Origin: Cepaea nemoralis
Lineage: Eukaryota > Mollusca > Gastropoda > Stylommatophora > Helicidae
Assembly (NCBI GenBank): GCA_014155875.1
Contig: JACEFZ010028127.1
Coordinates: forward strand, 17,501-81,500
Direction of reading: 5' to 3'
DNA length: 64,000 bases
Shown here: positions 47,934-58,550 of the stretch, piece after piece
How positions within the stretch are numbered: the first letter of the stretch is position 1
Layout: each line of letters starts with the position of its first letter
Notes under the pieces: generated by a model
The model's database searches: none
Seen by the model: the letters and a program-made list of their open reading frames with translations, nothing else
What the model was told of the DNA's origin: nothing
Program-made: the position numbers and the translations under genes

Positions 47934-49270
47934 TACCTATCTTTAAGAAAGGAGACAAGTTCCAATGTGGAAATTATAGAGGAATATCACTACTGTCCAC
48001 AAGCTATAAGATACTATCCGCAGTATTACTAAATAGACTAAAACCATATTCAGAAGACATATTAGGTGACTACCAGGCGGGTTTTAGACAAAACAGATCA
48101 ACAATAGATCAGATATTTATCTTACGACAAATAGCCGAGAAACATTGGGAATATAAAAGAGATCTCCATAACATTTTTGTGGATTTTAAAAAGGCTTATG
48201 ATAGTGTCCATAGGAATAGTCTATGGAATGTTATGCAGGAATTTGGAATACCAAGGAAGTTAATTAACATGACCAAACTATGCATGGAAGATACTTATAA
48301 TATAGTAACATATAAAGGCAGGAAATCAGACCCCTTCCAAATAACATCTGGCTTGAAACAGGGTGATGCACTATCGCCGCTACTCTTCAATCTGGCTCTA
48401 GAGAAAGTTGTAAGGAAGGTAAAGGAGGAATGTGATATTGGAGGAACATCCAAGCTGCTTGGTTATGCAGATGATATAGATATTATAGGGCAAAGTGAAC
48501 AAAAGACATTAGAAATATTGACTCACTTAAAGGAAAAAGCCCAACAGATGGGGCTGGTTATCAACCAAGATAAGACAGAATATATGGTAATTTCAAGAGA
48601 CGGAATGGCTAAAAACTCTGGCCACATACAAATAGATAATATGACCATTAAAAGAACGGAAACATACAAATACCTGGGTACAATCTTCAACTGCTCCAAC
48701 ATCATAAGGGAAGAAATACAAACTAGAATCAACTCTGGAAATAAGATATACTATGCACTACAACATCTACTAAAATCAAAGGCGCTATCTCGTAACACCA
48801 AAATCACAATATACAAAACACTGATCAGACCAGTTGTGCTGTATGGCTCTGAAACCTGGAGTACAACGAAAGGAGACGAAGCCTTGTTACAAACCTTTGA
48901 GAACAAAATTTTAAGACGCATCTTTGGACCCATTAGGGATACACAAAGTGGAGAGTGGAAAAGAAGAAGTAACAAAGACATTTATGATTTGTTTAAGTCC
49001 CCGCTAATCACTGGTATCATGAAGGCTAATAGACTACAATGGCTGGGGCATATAGAAAGAATGGAAGATAATAGGGAAACAAAACTCGCTTACACTCAGG
49101 AAATAAATGACCGTAGACCCCGAGGTAGACCAAGAAGGCAGTGGAGAGATAATATACATACAGACCTACAAGCACTTGGAATCAACGACTGGCAAGAGAA
49201 GGTCCACCAGAGAGACGAATGGAGACAGATTGTATTTGCAGCAAAGAACCTCAATGGCTCGGAATGCTGA
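47930..49270 (+). pseudogene. LINE ORF, reverse transcriptase and C-terminus
   Basis: A 446-residue frame. NYRGISLLSTSYKILSAVLL is at 15-34 and FVDFKKAYD (first Asp) at 83-91. GLKQGDALSPLLFN is at 141-154 and the catalytic YADD at 179-182. The thumb contains YGSETWST, and the tail has RLQWLGHIERM and RRPRGRPRRQWRDN. The order and wording fit RTE-type LINEs known from many invertebrates. No apurinic endonuclease is present, so it cannot be autonomous. It ends at TGA 49268-49270. Confidence 0.9.
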
Positions 49271-49295
49271 AGAAGAAGAAGAAGAAGTCACAGTG

Positions 49296-49739
49296 GCAAT
49301 ACATCTCGAAGTTGCATATAACTGTAGACTTCACACATCTTTTGCAATGCTCCATGGACTATGGCATTAACCCTTTGCTGGTAAACTCTACCATAGCTAC
49401 ACCGATGTTGAAAACTGGCATTCTGTTTGCAAAAGTGGACATGGAAACCATTGCATGTATGTCCTGGCTTGCCTGAGGGTTGTCCAGCATCACCATGGAC
49501 ACAACATTAAGACACACTCTTTGTGATTTCAACTGCTGTGGAATTGTTAAGGTCCACGATGTACACATAGAACCTCATGTTTTCCTCCATTATCCGAGAA
49601 AGTTAGGTATCCAATCACCCGTATTCTGTGTGCTATCGTTATCAAAGGTTTCTGTTAAAACTCTGGCCCTATCACGACTGTGGCTAAGGGGGAGTGAACC
49701 CATTTCACAATGCCACGTACCAAGATGTAAATCAGTTGC
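49296..49739. other. Intergenic, no recognised feature
   Basis: No domain or repeat recognised. Confidence 0.4.
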
Positions 49740-50035
49740 AGGTGACTTGCGTTGATTTGTTACAGTAGTATGAGCGTTCATTGTTTGGAAAGCAATGGCA
49801 AACTACTGAAGATAAAATTGCCAAACAAAATCACAAACGGCCTAAAAATGCTGGGGTTGGTTGCGACGTCCTGTGTTGTTTGTCCATCAAGAATGATGAT
49901 GACCATTCATTTCATCCAGTGGAGTTGAAAGTATGGAGCCGTGAGTTCTAAGATGGCTGATAGGGCTTATTTTGGCTCGAAATGTTCTTTGAGGCGACGT
50001 TCTGTAAAGGACACACAACTAACTTTTTATTTTTT
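49740..50035 (+). mobile_element. tRNA-derived SINE, family E, split
   Basis: gtttggaaagcaatggcaaa ... ttgcgacgtcctg is cut at 49873 and resumes at 49994 with gcgacgttctgtaaagg. Confidence 0.82.
49874..49993. mobile_element. Dispersed repeat nested in SINE E, with target duplication
   Basis: A 120-bp insert equal to the start of 22271-22500, flanked by gcgacgtcctg (49863-49873) and gcgacgttctg (49994-50004). Confidence 0.75.
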
Positions 50036-50339
50036 AACTGGAAGATGACCTGGTCACTTTTGAGCCCCAGACTCTGAAACCCTTCCCCATGTGTTGGTAA
50101 GTGAGTACACTAACCATTACACCAGTACAGCTTCTTTCTAAGTGGTACCATACAAGTGTTGTACACATAAGAGACGGTCATTGAACAGTCAAAAATCGTA
50201 TTTAATGCTTTCCAGAGTGCAAATATAATATGGCAGAACAGAGTATCAAACATTTTTGTTGAGTTATTAATTATAATTATGTCCATGTGCAATAAATTCA
50301 TACATGTATAAATAGAACATGTGCTAGTCCATACTATTG

Positions 50340-50812
50340 TAAATATAATATGTGCCATTACATACTATGTAAATATACATAAATAGACACACATAGTATT
50401 ATTTGGCTCTCTCAGAAGAAGAAGGAAATAGAGATTAGAAGACGCACTAGACAACATAAAATTTGCACTTTTCAAATTTTATGTTGTCTAGTGCGTCTTC
50501 TAATCTCTATTTCCTTCTTCTTCTTCTGTGAACACCAAATAATACTACGTGTGTCTATTTATGTAATCGTCTTAGTGGCCACAATGGTTCTCCCCATTTA
50601 TAATGTAAATATAATATGTACCAGCACATACTAATGTAAATACAATATGTACCAGCACATACTAATGTAAATATAATATGTACCAGTACATACTAATGTA
50701 AATATAATATGAGCCAGCACATACTTATGTAAATACAATATGCACCATTACATATTAATGTAAAAATAATATGTACCATTACATACTAATGTAAATATAA
50801 TATTTGCAAATC
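50340..50812. repeat. 31-bp tandem repeat flanking a palindrome
   Basis: Units of atgtaaatataatatgtacc agcacatacta occur at 50338-50370 and 50606-50812 (about 7 on the right). Confidence 0.82.
50376..50565. repeat. 190-bp near-perfect palindrome
   Basis: The left arm 50376-50465 (tacataaatagacacacata ... acaacataaaatttg) is complementary to the right arm 50473-50565 over about 90 bp, with a 7-base loop (cactttt) and a short mismatched patch. A half-site-like sequence (aattagagactagaggacac) occurs at 61614-61633. Confidence 0.93.
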
Positions 50813-51300
50813 TCATACATAATTATGGTACAATATCAACCATGAAGCAAACAATGTCAGAAAGCAAGTTTAGCAGACAGCATTAAGAAATGTGTGTGCA
50901 TCAAATTAAAGAACACATGTTGAGCAGGTGATAAACAGCAAGCAATAACTGAGCAGATAAACTGTAAAGCGAGCAAACACGCAAATATAATTTGTCAAAA
51001 CAAACAGTTAAGAAACTATGAAACTCATGTGTATACTTTTTGGTTATACTTTGGTAAATTATTATGTTTTAAAGGGGTAGAAAAAAAACGATTCTTCCAG
51101 AAAACAAGATGGCAGCTTTTGAACTTCCTGTTTTTGTCTTTTCTGTTGTCATTAATGTATCTCACATTCTTATAAAGCTGTGCACAGCATTACAACAGTC
51201 ATCATCACTTATCAGCTTGCCATGAATTTATGTTTAAAATATTTCAGATGCTGAAATAGTTATTCATTGACATCATAATATGCCATGCCGATAAGCTTGA
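50813..51300. other. Intergenic, no recognised feature
   Basis: AT-rich sequence without recognised content. Confidence 0.4.
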
Positions 51301-51309
51301 GCAGTCTTG

Positions 51310-51465
51310 TTTTGTCGTATCACACAATCACCAGAGTTGTTGATCAGCTCTATTTTTGTCTCGATTATGCCAAGCCATCTAGATATTTACCTCTCCGCCT
51401 TCCCCTTGTTACTCTTCCCTCAATCTTGCTAGTTGTCACCATGTTTTTCAGTTTATTTCTTGTCT
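51310..51465 (-). mobile_element. LINE 3' fragment, same family as 524-950
   Basis: acacaatcaccagagttgtt ... atgccaagccatctagatat ... tcttgctagttgtcacc parallels 590-720. Confidence 0.65.
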
Positions 51466-51739
51466 GTGTACTGTATAACCAGTATGTTACTGGAGCGATC
51501 AGCATCTACACATTGGCCAGGGATCAGAGCATCCATGGGATTGCCCCTGATTGCTATTATGTTGATTCTTACAACTAAAAATAATGTTCAGATGGGGTAA
51601 ATAAAGACTTTAAAGAAATAATAAAATAGCCACAACTGTTCTTAGTAGAGAATATAACATATCACTTGAAGAGGCATGCATTTTGACCCTAAATACCAAA
51701 AGCCACTATATTCTTCACAATTTATATTTGGGATAATTT

Positions 51740-52015
51740 GCATAAAAGTAACAGGCCCTTTTCCACTCCCTGAGGGTAGGGTATATGGTGGTAACCTCAT
51801 ATTTCTATGAACCAGTTGGCCCTTGATGGCTGATGTGACAATCTCATGCCACCAGATTTACTTCCGTGTGCTTCCAGGTATCCATTGTAGATTAGGTCTG
51901 CCAGGGAGCACAGTGTCTATTTTTTTTTTAAATTTCCACCTTGATGGAGATTTGAACACATGACCACTGTGCTGATGGGCAAGCATGCTAGCTACTGCGC
52001 CACTGTGACTCCCAC
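51740..52015 (-). mobile_element. tRNA-derived SINE fragment
   Basis: The reverse complement head is ggagtcacagtggcgcagta (A-box) and tcatgtgttcaaatctccat (B-box), near 51930-52015, followed by a body to about 51745. Its family is not seen elsewhere in the window. Confidence 0.55.
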
Positions 52016-52279
52016 GATGCCTATATTTCTGCCTAGTTTAACATACAAAATAATCTTACTTTTCTTAATACAAATATTGTGGCCAACAACAGCCATTTCT
52101 TTAAAGCAGAGGTAATCACTGGAGTTCCCTCAAGGTTATTACAACACAAGAAATTAATATAGATATTGATTGGCACTTACATAAGGTAGACATTTCGATT
52201 TGGTTTTAATTTTTTTTTTTGTGTGTGTCTGGCATGTCTTCTTATTTTTACTTATTGTCTTTGTTTTCACTAAGTGCCA

Positions 52280-52395
52280 GTCTATATGTCTCATCTCATC
52301 ATGTTCCTCTTGTACCTTGCTGTGTCGAGGTGAAGTATAGACAGCGGGAGAGTGCCTGCTTATGGGTTTTATGTATTGAGATTCCCATGGACTAT
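52280..52395 (-). mobile_element. LINE 3' tail of the (GATGA)n family
   Basis: ctcatctcatcatgttcctc, ttgtaccttgctgtgtcgag, gtgaagtat matches the complement of 26745-26834. Confidence 0.75.
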
Positions 52396-52632
52396 ATGCA
52401 TATATTTATCTAGAACAAAGCTTCTCAAAGTGTTATCCATGGGGGTCTGAGCCCTCTTCATGTATTTCTCTACAGCAGAGCTTCTCAAAGAGTGATCTGG
52501 GGGTCCAAGACCTTGTCAAGAGGGCCGAGGGCACTTATGAAAGACAACATAGCGGATGATCGTTGAAACCTTCTGGGATCCAGTCTTTAAGAACATAAAG
52601 AGCCCTGTTATTGATTGGTATTCATTAGTATA

Positions 52633-52794
52633 GTGCAGACCTGATAAGGCGAACTCGCCTGGGACCCCAGAAATAGTTCTTCTTATCAGAAATTACCCTT
52701 ATAAGAGAAAGAAGAAAAATTGTCGGGGTCAACAAATTGTTCTTCACAAGAGAAATTCACCGCATCCAAGATCGCCTTAAGCGGTTTGCACTGT
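52633..52794. mobile_element. MITE, copy 1
   Basis: About 160 bp, ends gtgcagacctgataaggcga and (complement) cagtgcaaaccgcttaaggc. The internal stretch caacaaattgttcttcac is shared with copy 2. Confidence 0.7.
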
Positions 52795-52979
52795 GGACAT
52801 GGAATTCAGTGGATGCTGACAGAGCAGCTTGATTATCTGGTCTTGACTTACAACATTGCCTTTCTGTCTCGCACACGGAATCGGATGCAGGTTCAATTAA
52901 ACACACTTTTACATATCAACTATCACCCATACTGAAATAGCCAAATATACCTATGTCTGCAAAACGACAGTTAATAAAT

Positions 52980-53430
52980 AGCATATTTACACCAACCCTA
53001 TGCTACCAATCTCAAACTTGGACTTTTATCCAAATCACACACGCAAAATCAACACCTGTGAGATGAGATTCTTGAGTAGAGCTGACAACTTAACTATCCG
53101 AGACAGAGTAAGAAATGATGTTATCAGACAGACAGTGGGATCAACACCTTGTGCCACATTTATCGAAAGACAAGATCAAGTGGTTTGGCCATCTCATTAG
53201 AATGCAATACCATCAACTACCAGCACTGGCGCTACATCAAAGAACATCTGCTACGAAAAAAAGAGGACGCCCGAGAAGGAGATGGATTGACAACATCAAA
53301 GACATTGTACAATCACACGGAATGATACTATCCAGTGCCACCCATCGGGCGCTGAAACGCCAATTATTCCTCCCTACTAAAAGTGGAAGAAGATGGTGAC
53401 GGAAGATCACAACAATTATGTTGTAAATTG
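52980..53430 (+). mobile_element. LINE C-terminal region
   Basis: The frames 53000-53200 and 53115-53399 encode TRKINTCEMRFLSRADNLTI, KWFGHLIRMQYHQLPALALH, RGRPRRRWIDNIKDIVQSHG. One frameshift lies near 53150. The same family on - is at 44224-44990. Confidence 0.72.
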
Positions 53431-53434
53431 TGAA

Positions 53435-53600
53435 GAGGACAGACACAGATGATTAGAATAAATCGTGCAAATGATAGTCCAATCTCCCTTGGTGATACCT
53501 CACTTCAAGGGGTGGAATCATTCACCTACTTAGGTAACAATGCAAAGATAGAGCAACATACAGTGATACACACATTAAAACAGAAAATAAAAGGTACATA
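53435..53600 (+). mobile_element. LINE fragment from the RT-thumb junction
   Basis: MIRINRANDSPISLGDTSLQ then GVESFTYLGN reads like the region just after the RT core. It lies downstream of a C-terminus, so the order is inverted relative to a normal LINE. Confidence 0.5.
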
Positions 53601-53610
53601 CTTTTTTTCC

Positions 53611-53845
53611 CGCATATCTTTTACATGACATTGCAGTCAACACCAGCATTTTCCATCTGCTGTTGATGTCTTGACAAGTTTTACGTTCAGTAGTTTGCCA
53701 TTATTTCTGTACGATCGGCTCACATACCACCGTAAGTAACCAGCGCGACGCGATCCGCTGCCGAATCTCGCGCAGCTGTGTTTCGTACGTGAGTGGGTAT
53801 AAGGGATAACGAACAAAGTCCTTAACTCCCTCGCAAGGGAAAACC
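53611..53845 (-). mobile_element. tRNA-derived SINE, family E
   Basis: cattgcagtcaacaccagca, cagtagtttgccattatttc, and the head with B-box complement gtgtttcgtacgtgagtg. Confidence 0.85.
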
Positions 53846-53900
53846 GGCAAAAAAGTACAGAGAGAGATATTAAATAAGAAAAAAGGTACAGATAGAGATA

Positions 53901-54066
53901 CAATGCAGACCTGACAAGGCGAACACACCTTAGGTCCAAGAAACAGTTCTTCTTATCAGAAAATCCTCTTAAAGAGACAAAGAAGAACAATTGCCAGGGA
54001 TAAACAAATTGTTCTTCACATCAGAAATTTGCCACACCCGAGATTGTATTAATGCGGGTTGTACTG
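53901..54066. mobile_element. MITE, copy 2, with TA target duplication
   Basis: 166 bp flanked by TA (53899-53900, 54067-54068). Ends caatgcagacctgacaaggc and complement cagtacaacccgcattaata. Non-coding. Confidence 0.78.
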
Positions 54067-54388
54067 TATTAAATAAGAAAGAAAAAAAGGTCAGAGAAGC
54101 TTTCATTACATTTAGAAATTTGTGGAAGTCAAAAGAAATCAAACCTAGTGTCAAAGAATGACTGTTTAATTCTAACGTTAAATCAATACTGCAGTATGGA
54201 GGCACGAACATTAAATTGATTTATTTGGTTGTTTCGGGATTTGAGGTTTAAAGATTGAGCACAACCCACTACTGGCAACGCTGATCGTATTCCGGCACAA
54301 ATCTTAATTAAGCCTTGTCTACGTCATATTAGAAGCACTCACTAGACTGGAGTTTCGCTCTCGTTTGAGCTCGTCAGTTGTGCATATC
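54067..54388. other. Intergenic, no recognised feature
   Basis: Short broken frames only. Confidence 0.4.
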
Positions 54389-54475
54389 CCAGACTGGACC
54401 CGGGATCGGACTCCGGATCATTGGCGGGTATGCAACCACTGACCACGCAACTCACACTGGACGCGACCAGTTATC
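54389..54475 (-). mobile_element. tRNA-like SINE head
   Basis: The reverse complement reads gttgcgtggtcagtggttgc (A-box) and gagtccgatcccgggtcc (B-box-like). No full cloverleaf is evident. Confidence 0.45.
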
Positions 54476-55092
54476 ATACTAGCATATCACAACGTCACCA
54501 ATTGAAGCATAAAAGACTAAAACAATTATTAATAAACTGCATATATTCATGAACTGGTGCCTGCAGGGAATAAGATGGTATGACGTAATCACCAACGCGG
54601 AGCGTATGGAAAGAACTAGACGGATTCCAGCGAATTAAGAGGTGAGGAAAGGGCACTGGATACACACGGAGAAAACCTGGTGGAAAAGTAATAAGTATAA
54701 ATAGAAAGTCCTTTTATTCTGATAACCACGAGAACAAAAGAAATAGAGGAGGTTCTAATTACACACGGAGAAGAGATCAGAGACAGAAGAAGAATGAAGG
54801 GGGGTGCAGGAGATAGCGTAAGACAGGACAGCTTGCCGTTAGTTGGTTGAGGATCATTGCTCTAAAGGTTGAGAAAAGGCCGAAGAAGAATGGCGTCCAG
54901 GAGACAAAATCAATGTTTAAGACCTGTGCTTTTAAAGTAACTGCCCCAAAAATGTGCATGTTTTGGAGCAGAAATTCATCTCATCTCATCTTGTTCCAAG
55001 GTACAAAAGGAACGAGATGAGATGAGATTCACAGTTAAATATACGTGAATATTTGTTTACGTACCACAGCATACACATTATGGAAGATCAGA
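54476..55092. other. Intergenic / 3' flank of the EF-hand gene
   Basis: It includes a small inverted repeat at 54970-55029 (ttcatctcatctcatc against gagatgagatgag). No clear polyadenylation signal for the - strand EF-hand gene was found. Confidence 0.4.
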
Positions 55093-55330
55093 TTACTTTG
55101 GTGGTTCTGCATTGTACAGTTTTAACCTGTAGAGTAAATTTGTGAACTGCCCGAGGTCGATGATTCCGTTGTCTCCGGCCGTCTGAATGAAGAAGTCGAC
55201 CTCCTTGTCAGTCAGCAGGCGACCTGTTGCCGTCTTCAGCTCATGTAGGCCGGTTCTGGCTTCTTCTGGGTCCAGTTGGCCGCTGCCATCTTTGTCCAGT
55301 TCTTTAAATTTTGTAACGATTTCTTGAGCG
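55093..55330 (-). CDS. EF-hand calcium-binding protein, last exon
   Basis: This is the terminal exon of a small EF-hand protein, likely cytosolic. Read on the - strand, it starts after the acceptor ccctacag and ends with TAA at 55093-55095. It encodes AQEIVTKFKELDKDGSGQLD, with the perfect 12-residue EF loop D-K-D-G-S-G-Q-L-D-P-E-E. After a LHELKTATGRLLTDKEVD helix comes a degenerate loop, AGDNGIIDLGQF, that lacks Asp at position 1, and the end is LYNAEPPK. It joins in phase (CA + C = His) to the exon at 57958-58076. Together the two exons give about 118 C-terminal residues. The subfamily (calcyphosin-like, or an invertebrate-specific 16-20 kDa CaBP) cannot be settled without the N-terminus. 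Confidence 0.88.
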
Positions 55331-55364
55331 CTGTAGGGACAAGTTGAGAAGAGTTAGATTTAGA

Positions 55365-55810
55365 AGGTGTAGCAGCAGCGGTGGTGGTAGCAGCAGTAGT
55401 TATAGTCGTAGTAGTTGTAGTATTGTGTTGCTTGTAGTAGTAGCAACAGTAGTGATAGTAGTAGTAGTAGTTATAGTAGTAGCTTTTTTTCGCATATCCT
55501 TTACAGGACATCGCTGTCAACACCAGCATCTTTCAGCTGTCTGTTGATTTCTTGGCAAGATTATGCTCAGTAGTTTGCCTTTGCTTTCTGAGCGACCGGC
55601 TCAGTTATCCCGCAAGTCACCAGCGGGGGTCGAACCGCCCCCAGTTCTCGCCCGCTACGAGACTCTGCGTGATAAACGGGATTACGGAGAAAGTGTTGTA
55701 ACCCCTCGGCCAGAGAGACCGGCTATAGTAGTAGCAGCAGTTGTTATAGCAGCAGTAGTAGTAGTGGTTGTAGTATTGTGGTGGTTGTAATAGTAGTAAC
55801 AGCAGTAGTA
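55365..55810. repeat. Irregular (GTA/GCA)n microsatellite split by a SINE
   Basis: The left part is 55365-55483 and the right part 55724-55810. It lies in the intron of the EF-hand gene. Confidence 0.8.
55484..55723 (-). mobile_element. tRNA-derived SINE, family E, with target duplication
   Basis: Full-length copy (cgcatatcctttacaggaca ... ccggtatg-type head) flanked by the 12-bp duplication tatagtagtagc (55472-55483 and 55724-55735). This defines both ends of the family: about 240 bp, T-rich on the left. Confidence 0.9.
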
Positions 55811-56580
55811 GTGAGCGTCCAGGCTACTTATCAACGCACGTGATATTAGTCGCTTCATGCTGAAGATATATCGATAGCTGCATTAACTGATTCGATGCCA
55901 ACCGCCAGCCGATTGCCAAAAAGTCTCAACTATTTTGCCCCTTCATCAATATATTGCCAAGATTTGTGCGGTTCGTTTGTTTCTTTCGTTTGCGAACCTA
56001 GCTTAATTTTAATGCCCCGAAATGACGGATTCCGCAGGAAGAAGGTTTTTCATTTACACACAGGCCACGAGAAGCAGAAAATGGATGAATATTGAGGAAA
56101 AATTCTTAGTTACAAAGTTTTGTTTACTTTTCTGATTTGACAACGGCATCGACCCTGATTTTCGGCCTCACATATTTACATTAGGTAATAGTTTTAAACA
56201 ATTTAGATTGTAGTTATTCTGATTTAAAGGACTTTGTGATCGATTCTAAATTGATAGCACATGTTAAATGTGGTTGTTTGGTTAAAATTAATTGTTTGTA
56301 TGAACGTAAACAAAACTAACCGGCTACCTTAGCTGGTTAGCCGCTAACCGTGAAAGTTTGCCATCATGTCGAATTAGCTAATGGGCCACATTTGTGCCCC
56401 TAAAGTTTGCTTTGCCTATCAAAAACATTTAAGGAGTATTTAAATAATTAAATTTAAAAGAATAATAATTATAACTAAATAACAAAATAGCTTACATTTT
56501 GTGTTTATCAGCAAAAAACGGTCAAAACCTGTCTCGTGATTTTCCGACATTTTCTATTTTAATTGTATAATGTGTTGTAG
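55811..56580. other. EF-hand gene intron, no recognised feature
   Basis: AT-rich sequence with no recognised repeat. Confidence 0.4.
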
Positions 56581-56760
56581 TACCGTAGTGGCATAATGGT
56601 TAGTGCGAATTTCCCCACGACAGTCTTCCAGGTTTAATCCCAGCGGAGCCGTGTTATTTTTTCCAACCATTACGGCTTTGGGGATCAACCTAGCCTCATA
56701 GCAACTTGACACCTTTCAGAAAGGCAACGGGAACTGAAACTGGACACCTCACCTCATATG
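56581..56760 (+). mobile_element. tRNA-derived SINE
   Basis: Head gtagtggcataatggttagt (A-box) and ccaggtttaatcccagcgg (B-box) followed by a T-run and body. It is not in families A, D, E or F. Confidence 0.55.
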
Positions 56761-56781
56761 ACGAGCTAGAATATTTGAAGA

Positions 56782-56897
56782 TCTTCTTCTGCTGCGTTCA
56801 TCCGGGGAGTTTTTTCGGACGTGATTGCGTTGTGCCTGTTTACAGCAGAGCTGCGATACCTGCGCCTTTCGGCCGACACATCCGACTTCTGCAGTGT
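56782..56897 (-). mobile_element. Repeat C, 3'-truncated in + reading
   Basis: cttcttctgctgcgttcatc, gtttacagcagagctgcgat, ccgacacatccgacttctgc. Continuation to the ttaacc end is missing. Confidence 0.82.
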
Positions 56898-56924
56898 GAA
56901 GATACAACACTTCACACCCCAACC

Positions 56925-57240
56925 GCAGAATTTGCTATGGGACTACATTTACCCTTCATTTAGTTAGTCGTGGTTCCAACTTCACGACAAAGAGTCGCCC
57001 CATTATTCTCCGTTCCTGTGCTAGTGAATATCACACAAAATGATACTCCGTGCCCCACAGGTATACTATGCATAATGCCGCTGCCAGATTGCAAACACAC
57101 AAATCCGCCAAGAAAAATACAGTTCACAGTCGATGGAAGCGGCAGTCACTAGAAAACCAGCAGCCACACATTACTGCATAAGGCAACCCAGTTAGTTCAG
57201 TGACCAGCCTGCCGCCATTTTTCTGAACATGCAGTTTGAT
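56925..57240 (-). mobile_element. Dispersed repeat H, copy 2
   Basis: tagttagtcgtggttccaac ... tcctgtgctagtgaatatca ... atttttctgaacatgcagtt is the complement of 59515-59945 and 31585-31905. Confidence 0.75.
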
Positions 57241-57493
57241 GTGGTAATGTGATAGTTTTCAGCTTTCAAAGACTCACTATATCGTGTTTACATTATGACA
57301 ACTGAGGAGACCATGACAACACTTCTGATTTATATGTGTGTGAAATTATTCGGCCCGAACGCTGAGGTGGACACTATTTAAACATCTCATCCAGACTGCG
57401 CCATAATTCTCTTTTTGCCCAGCAACTTTTTCTTTTGAATTAATGTGGTAGTTTTCCCTGGTATTTCGGGGGTAAATAAGAGATTTTTTATTT

Positions 57494-57715
57494 TGGCATA
57501 TCCTTTTTACGGGACATCGCTGTCTTGACAAGTTTACGTTCAGTAGTTTGCCATTGCTTTCTGAACGACCGGCTCCCATACCAACTGGTTAAAACCCAGC
57601 GCAACGTGGTCTGCTGCAAAATCGGTCACAGCGGTGTTTCGAACACTGGTAAGCGGACTTACGAATTGCGTCCGTAATCCCTTCACCACGGAGCCAGCCA
57701 TATAACCTAGTACAT
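57494..57715 (-). mobile_element. tRNA-derived SINE, family E
   Basis: catatcctttttacgggaca, gtagtttgccattgctttct, gaacgaccggctcccatacc, B-box complement gtgtttcgaacactgg. Confidence 0.88.
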
Positions 57716-57729
57716 CATCATAAAGAAAC

Positions 57730-57920
57730 GTTAAACAGCTTTCACATGCGGTGTCTGCCAAGAATACTTGGTATTAAGTGGCAAGGTAAGATCACCAATA
57801 CCGAAGTATTGGAAAGATCACGTTGTGTGACGGTTTGTGCCATGCTCAGTCTTCGTAGACTTAGATGGATTAGACACATTAGGAGGGTGGAAGATGGTAG
57901 AATACCAAAGGACATTTTTT
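57730..57920 (+). mobile_element. Fragment of the zinc-finger LINE
   Basis: CLPRILGIKWQGKITNTEVL, then SLRRLRWIRHIRRVEDGRIP matches the + strand LINE at 62690-62860. It is cut off 38 bases short of the EF-hand exon at 57958, so it now lies at the end of that exon's splice-donor side. Confidence 0.78.
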
Positions 57921-57957
57921 TTGTGTGGGGTGAATACATAAATATAATTATACTCAC

Positions 57958-58076
57958 TGTTCTCCCATGCAGACGCAGAACTGCTGAAACTCCCATATGC
58001 TCAGTTTGCCGTTCTTGTCCTTGTCAAAAGTGTTAAACATAACCTCTGCTTCCGTATCATCCAAGCCAAACTCGGC
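57958..58076 (-). CDS. EF-hand calcium-binding protein, penultimate exon
   Basis: On the - strand the acceptor ccttgacag precedes 58076 and the donor gtgagt follows 57958. The 119 bases encode AEFGLDDTEAEVMFNTFDKD and then KNGKLSIWEFQQFCVCMGE. The canonical EF loop D-K-D-K-N-G-K-L-S-I-W-E has Ca2+ ligands at positions 1, 3, 5, 7, 9 and 12. It starts in phase 0, so at least one more 5' exon must exist to the right. I could not recognise one before the window end. The intron to the last exon is 2.6 kb and full of repeats. Confidence 0.88.
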
Positions 58077-58094
58077 CTGTCAAGGATAGATAAA

Positions 58095-58258
58095 TAATAA
58101 TAGTTTCCCTCAACACAGCTGCGGGATATTTGGAAGCAAACCGTTTTGCGCTCGTTTTCATACAATGGTATAAGCATTGGTCGTTCCAAAATCAATGGCA
58201 TAATTCTGAACGTGAACTTGTCTAGTAAATTACAAAACAGCCAAAAATATTTGGACTG
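58095..58258 (+). mobile_element. tRNA-derived SINE, family E (3' part)
   Basis: acacagctgcgggatatttg, ggtcgttccaaaatcaatgg, gtgaacttgtctag. Confidence 0.72.
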
Positions 58259-58364
58259 ATTTGGTTAAACTCATGCTGTAGTGGCTAGGACTCTTAGCCA
58301 TTTGTACATGATAAAATTCGATATTCAGCCTTGCCAAATTATATCGTCAGTACAATGTATACAA

Positions 58365-58550
58365 GTTCAGAAGTGTACATCTTCATTCAGAAGTGTACAT
58401 CTTAATTCAGAAGTTACATCTTCATTCAGAAGTGTACATCTTCATTCAGATGTCTACATATTCATTTAGAAATGTACATCTTTATTCAGAAATGTACATT
58501 TTCATTCAGAAGTGTACATCTTCATTAAGAAATGTACATCTTCATCATGA
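58365..58550. repeat. 20-bp tandem repeat, about 9 copies
   Basis: The unit is gtacatcttcattcagaagt. Confidence 0.9.

Larger units (their letters stand above)
47300..49295 (+). mobile_element. RTE-like LINE, 5' truncated, with (GAA)n tail
   Basis: About 2 kb that begins after the endonuclease domain and ends with TGA and gaagaagaagaagaag. It is the best preserved LINE in the window. RT motifs are intact, but one frameshift breaks the reading frame. Confidence 0.9.
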
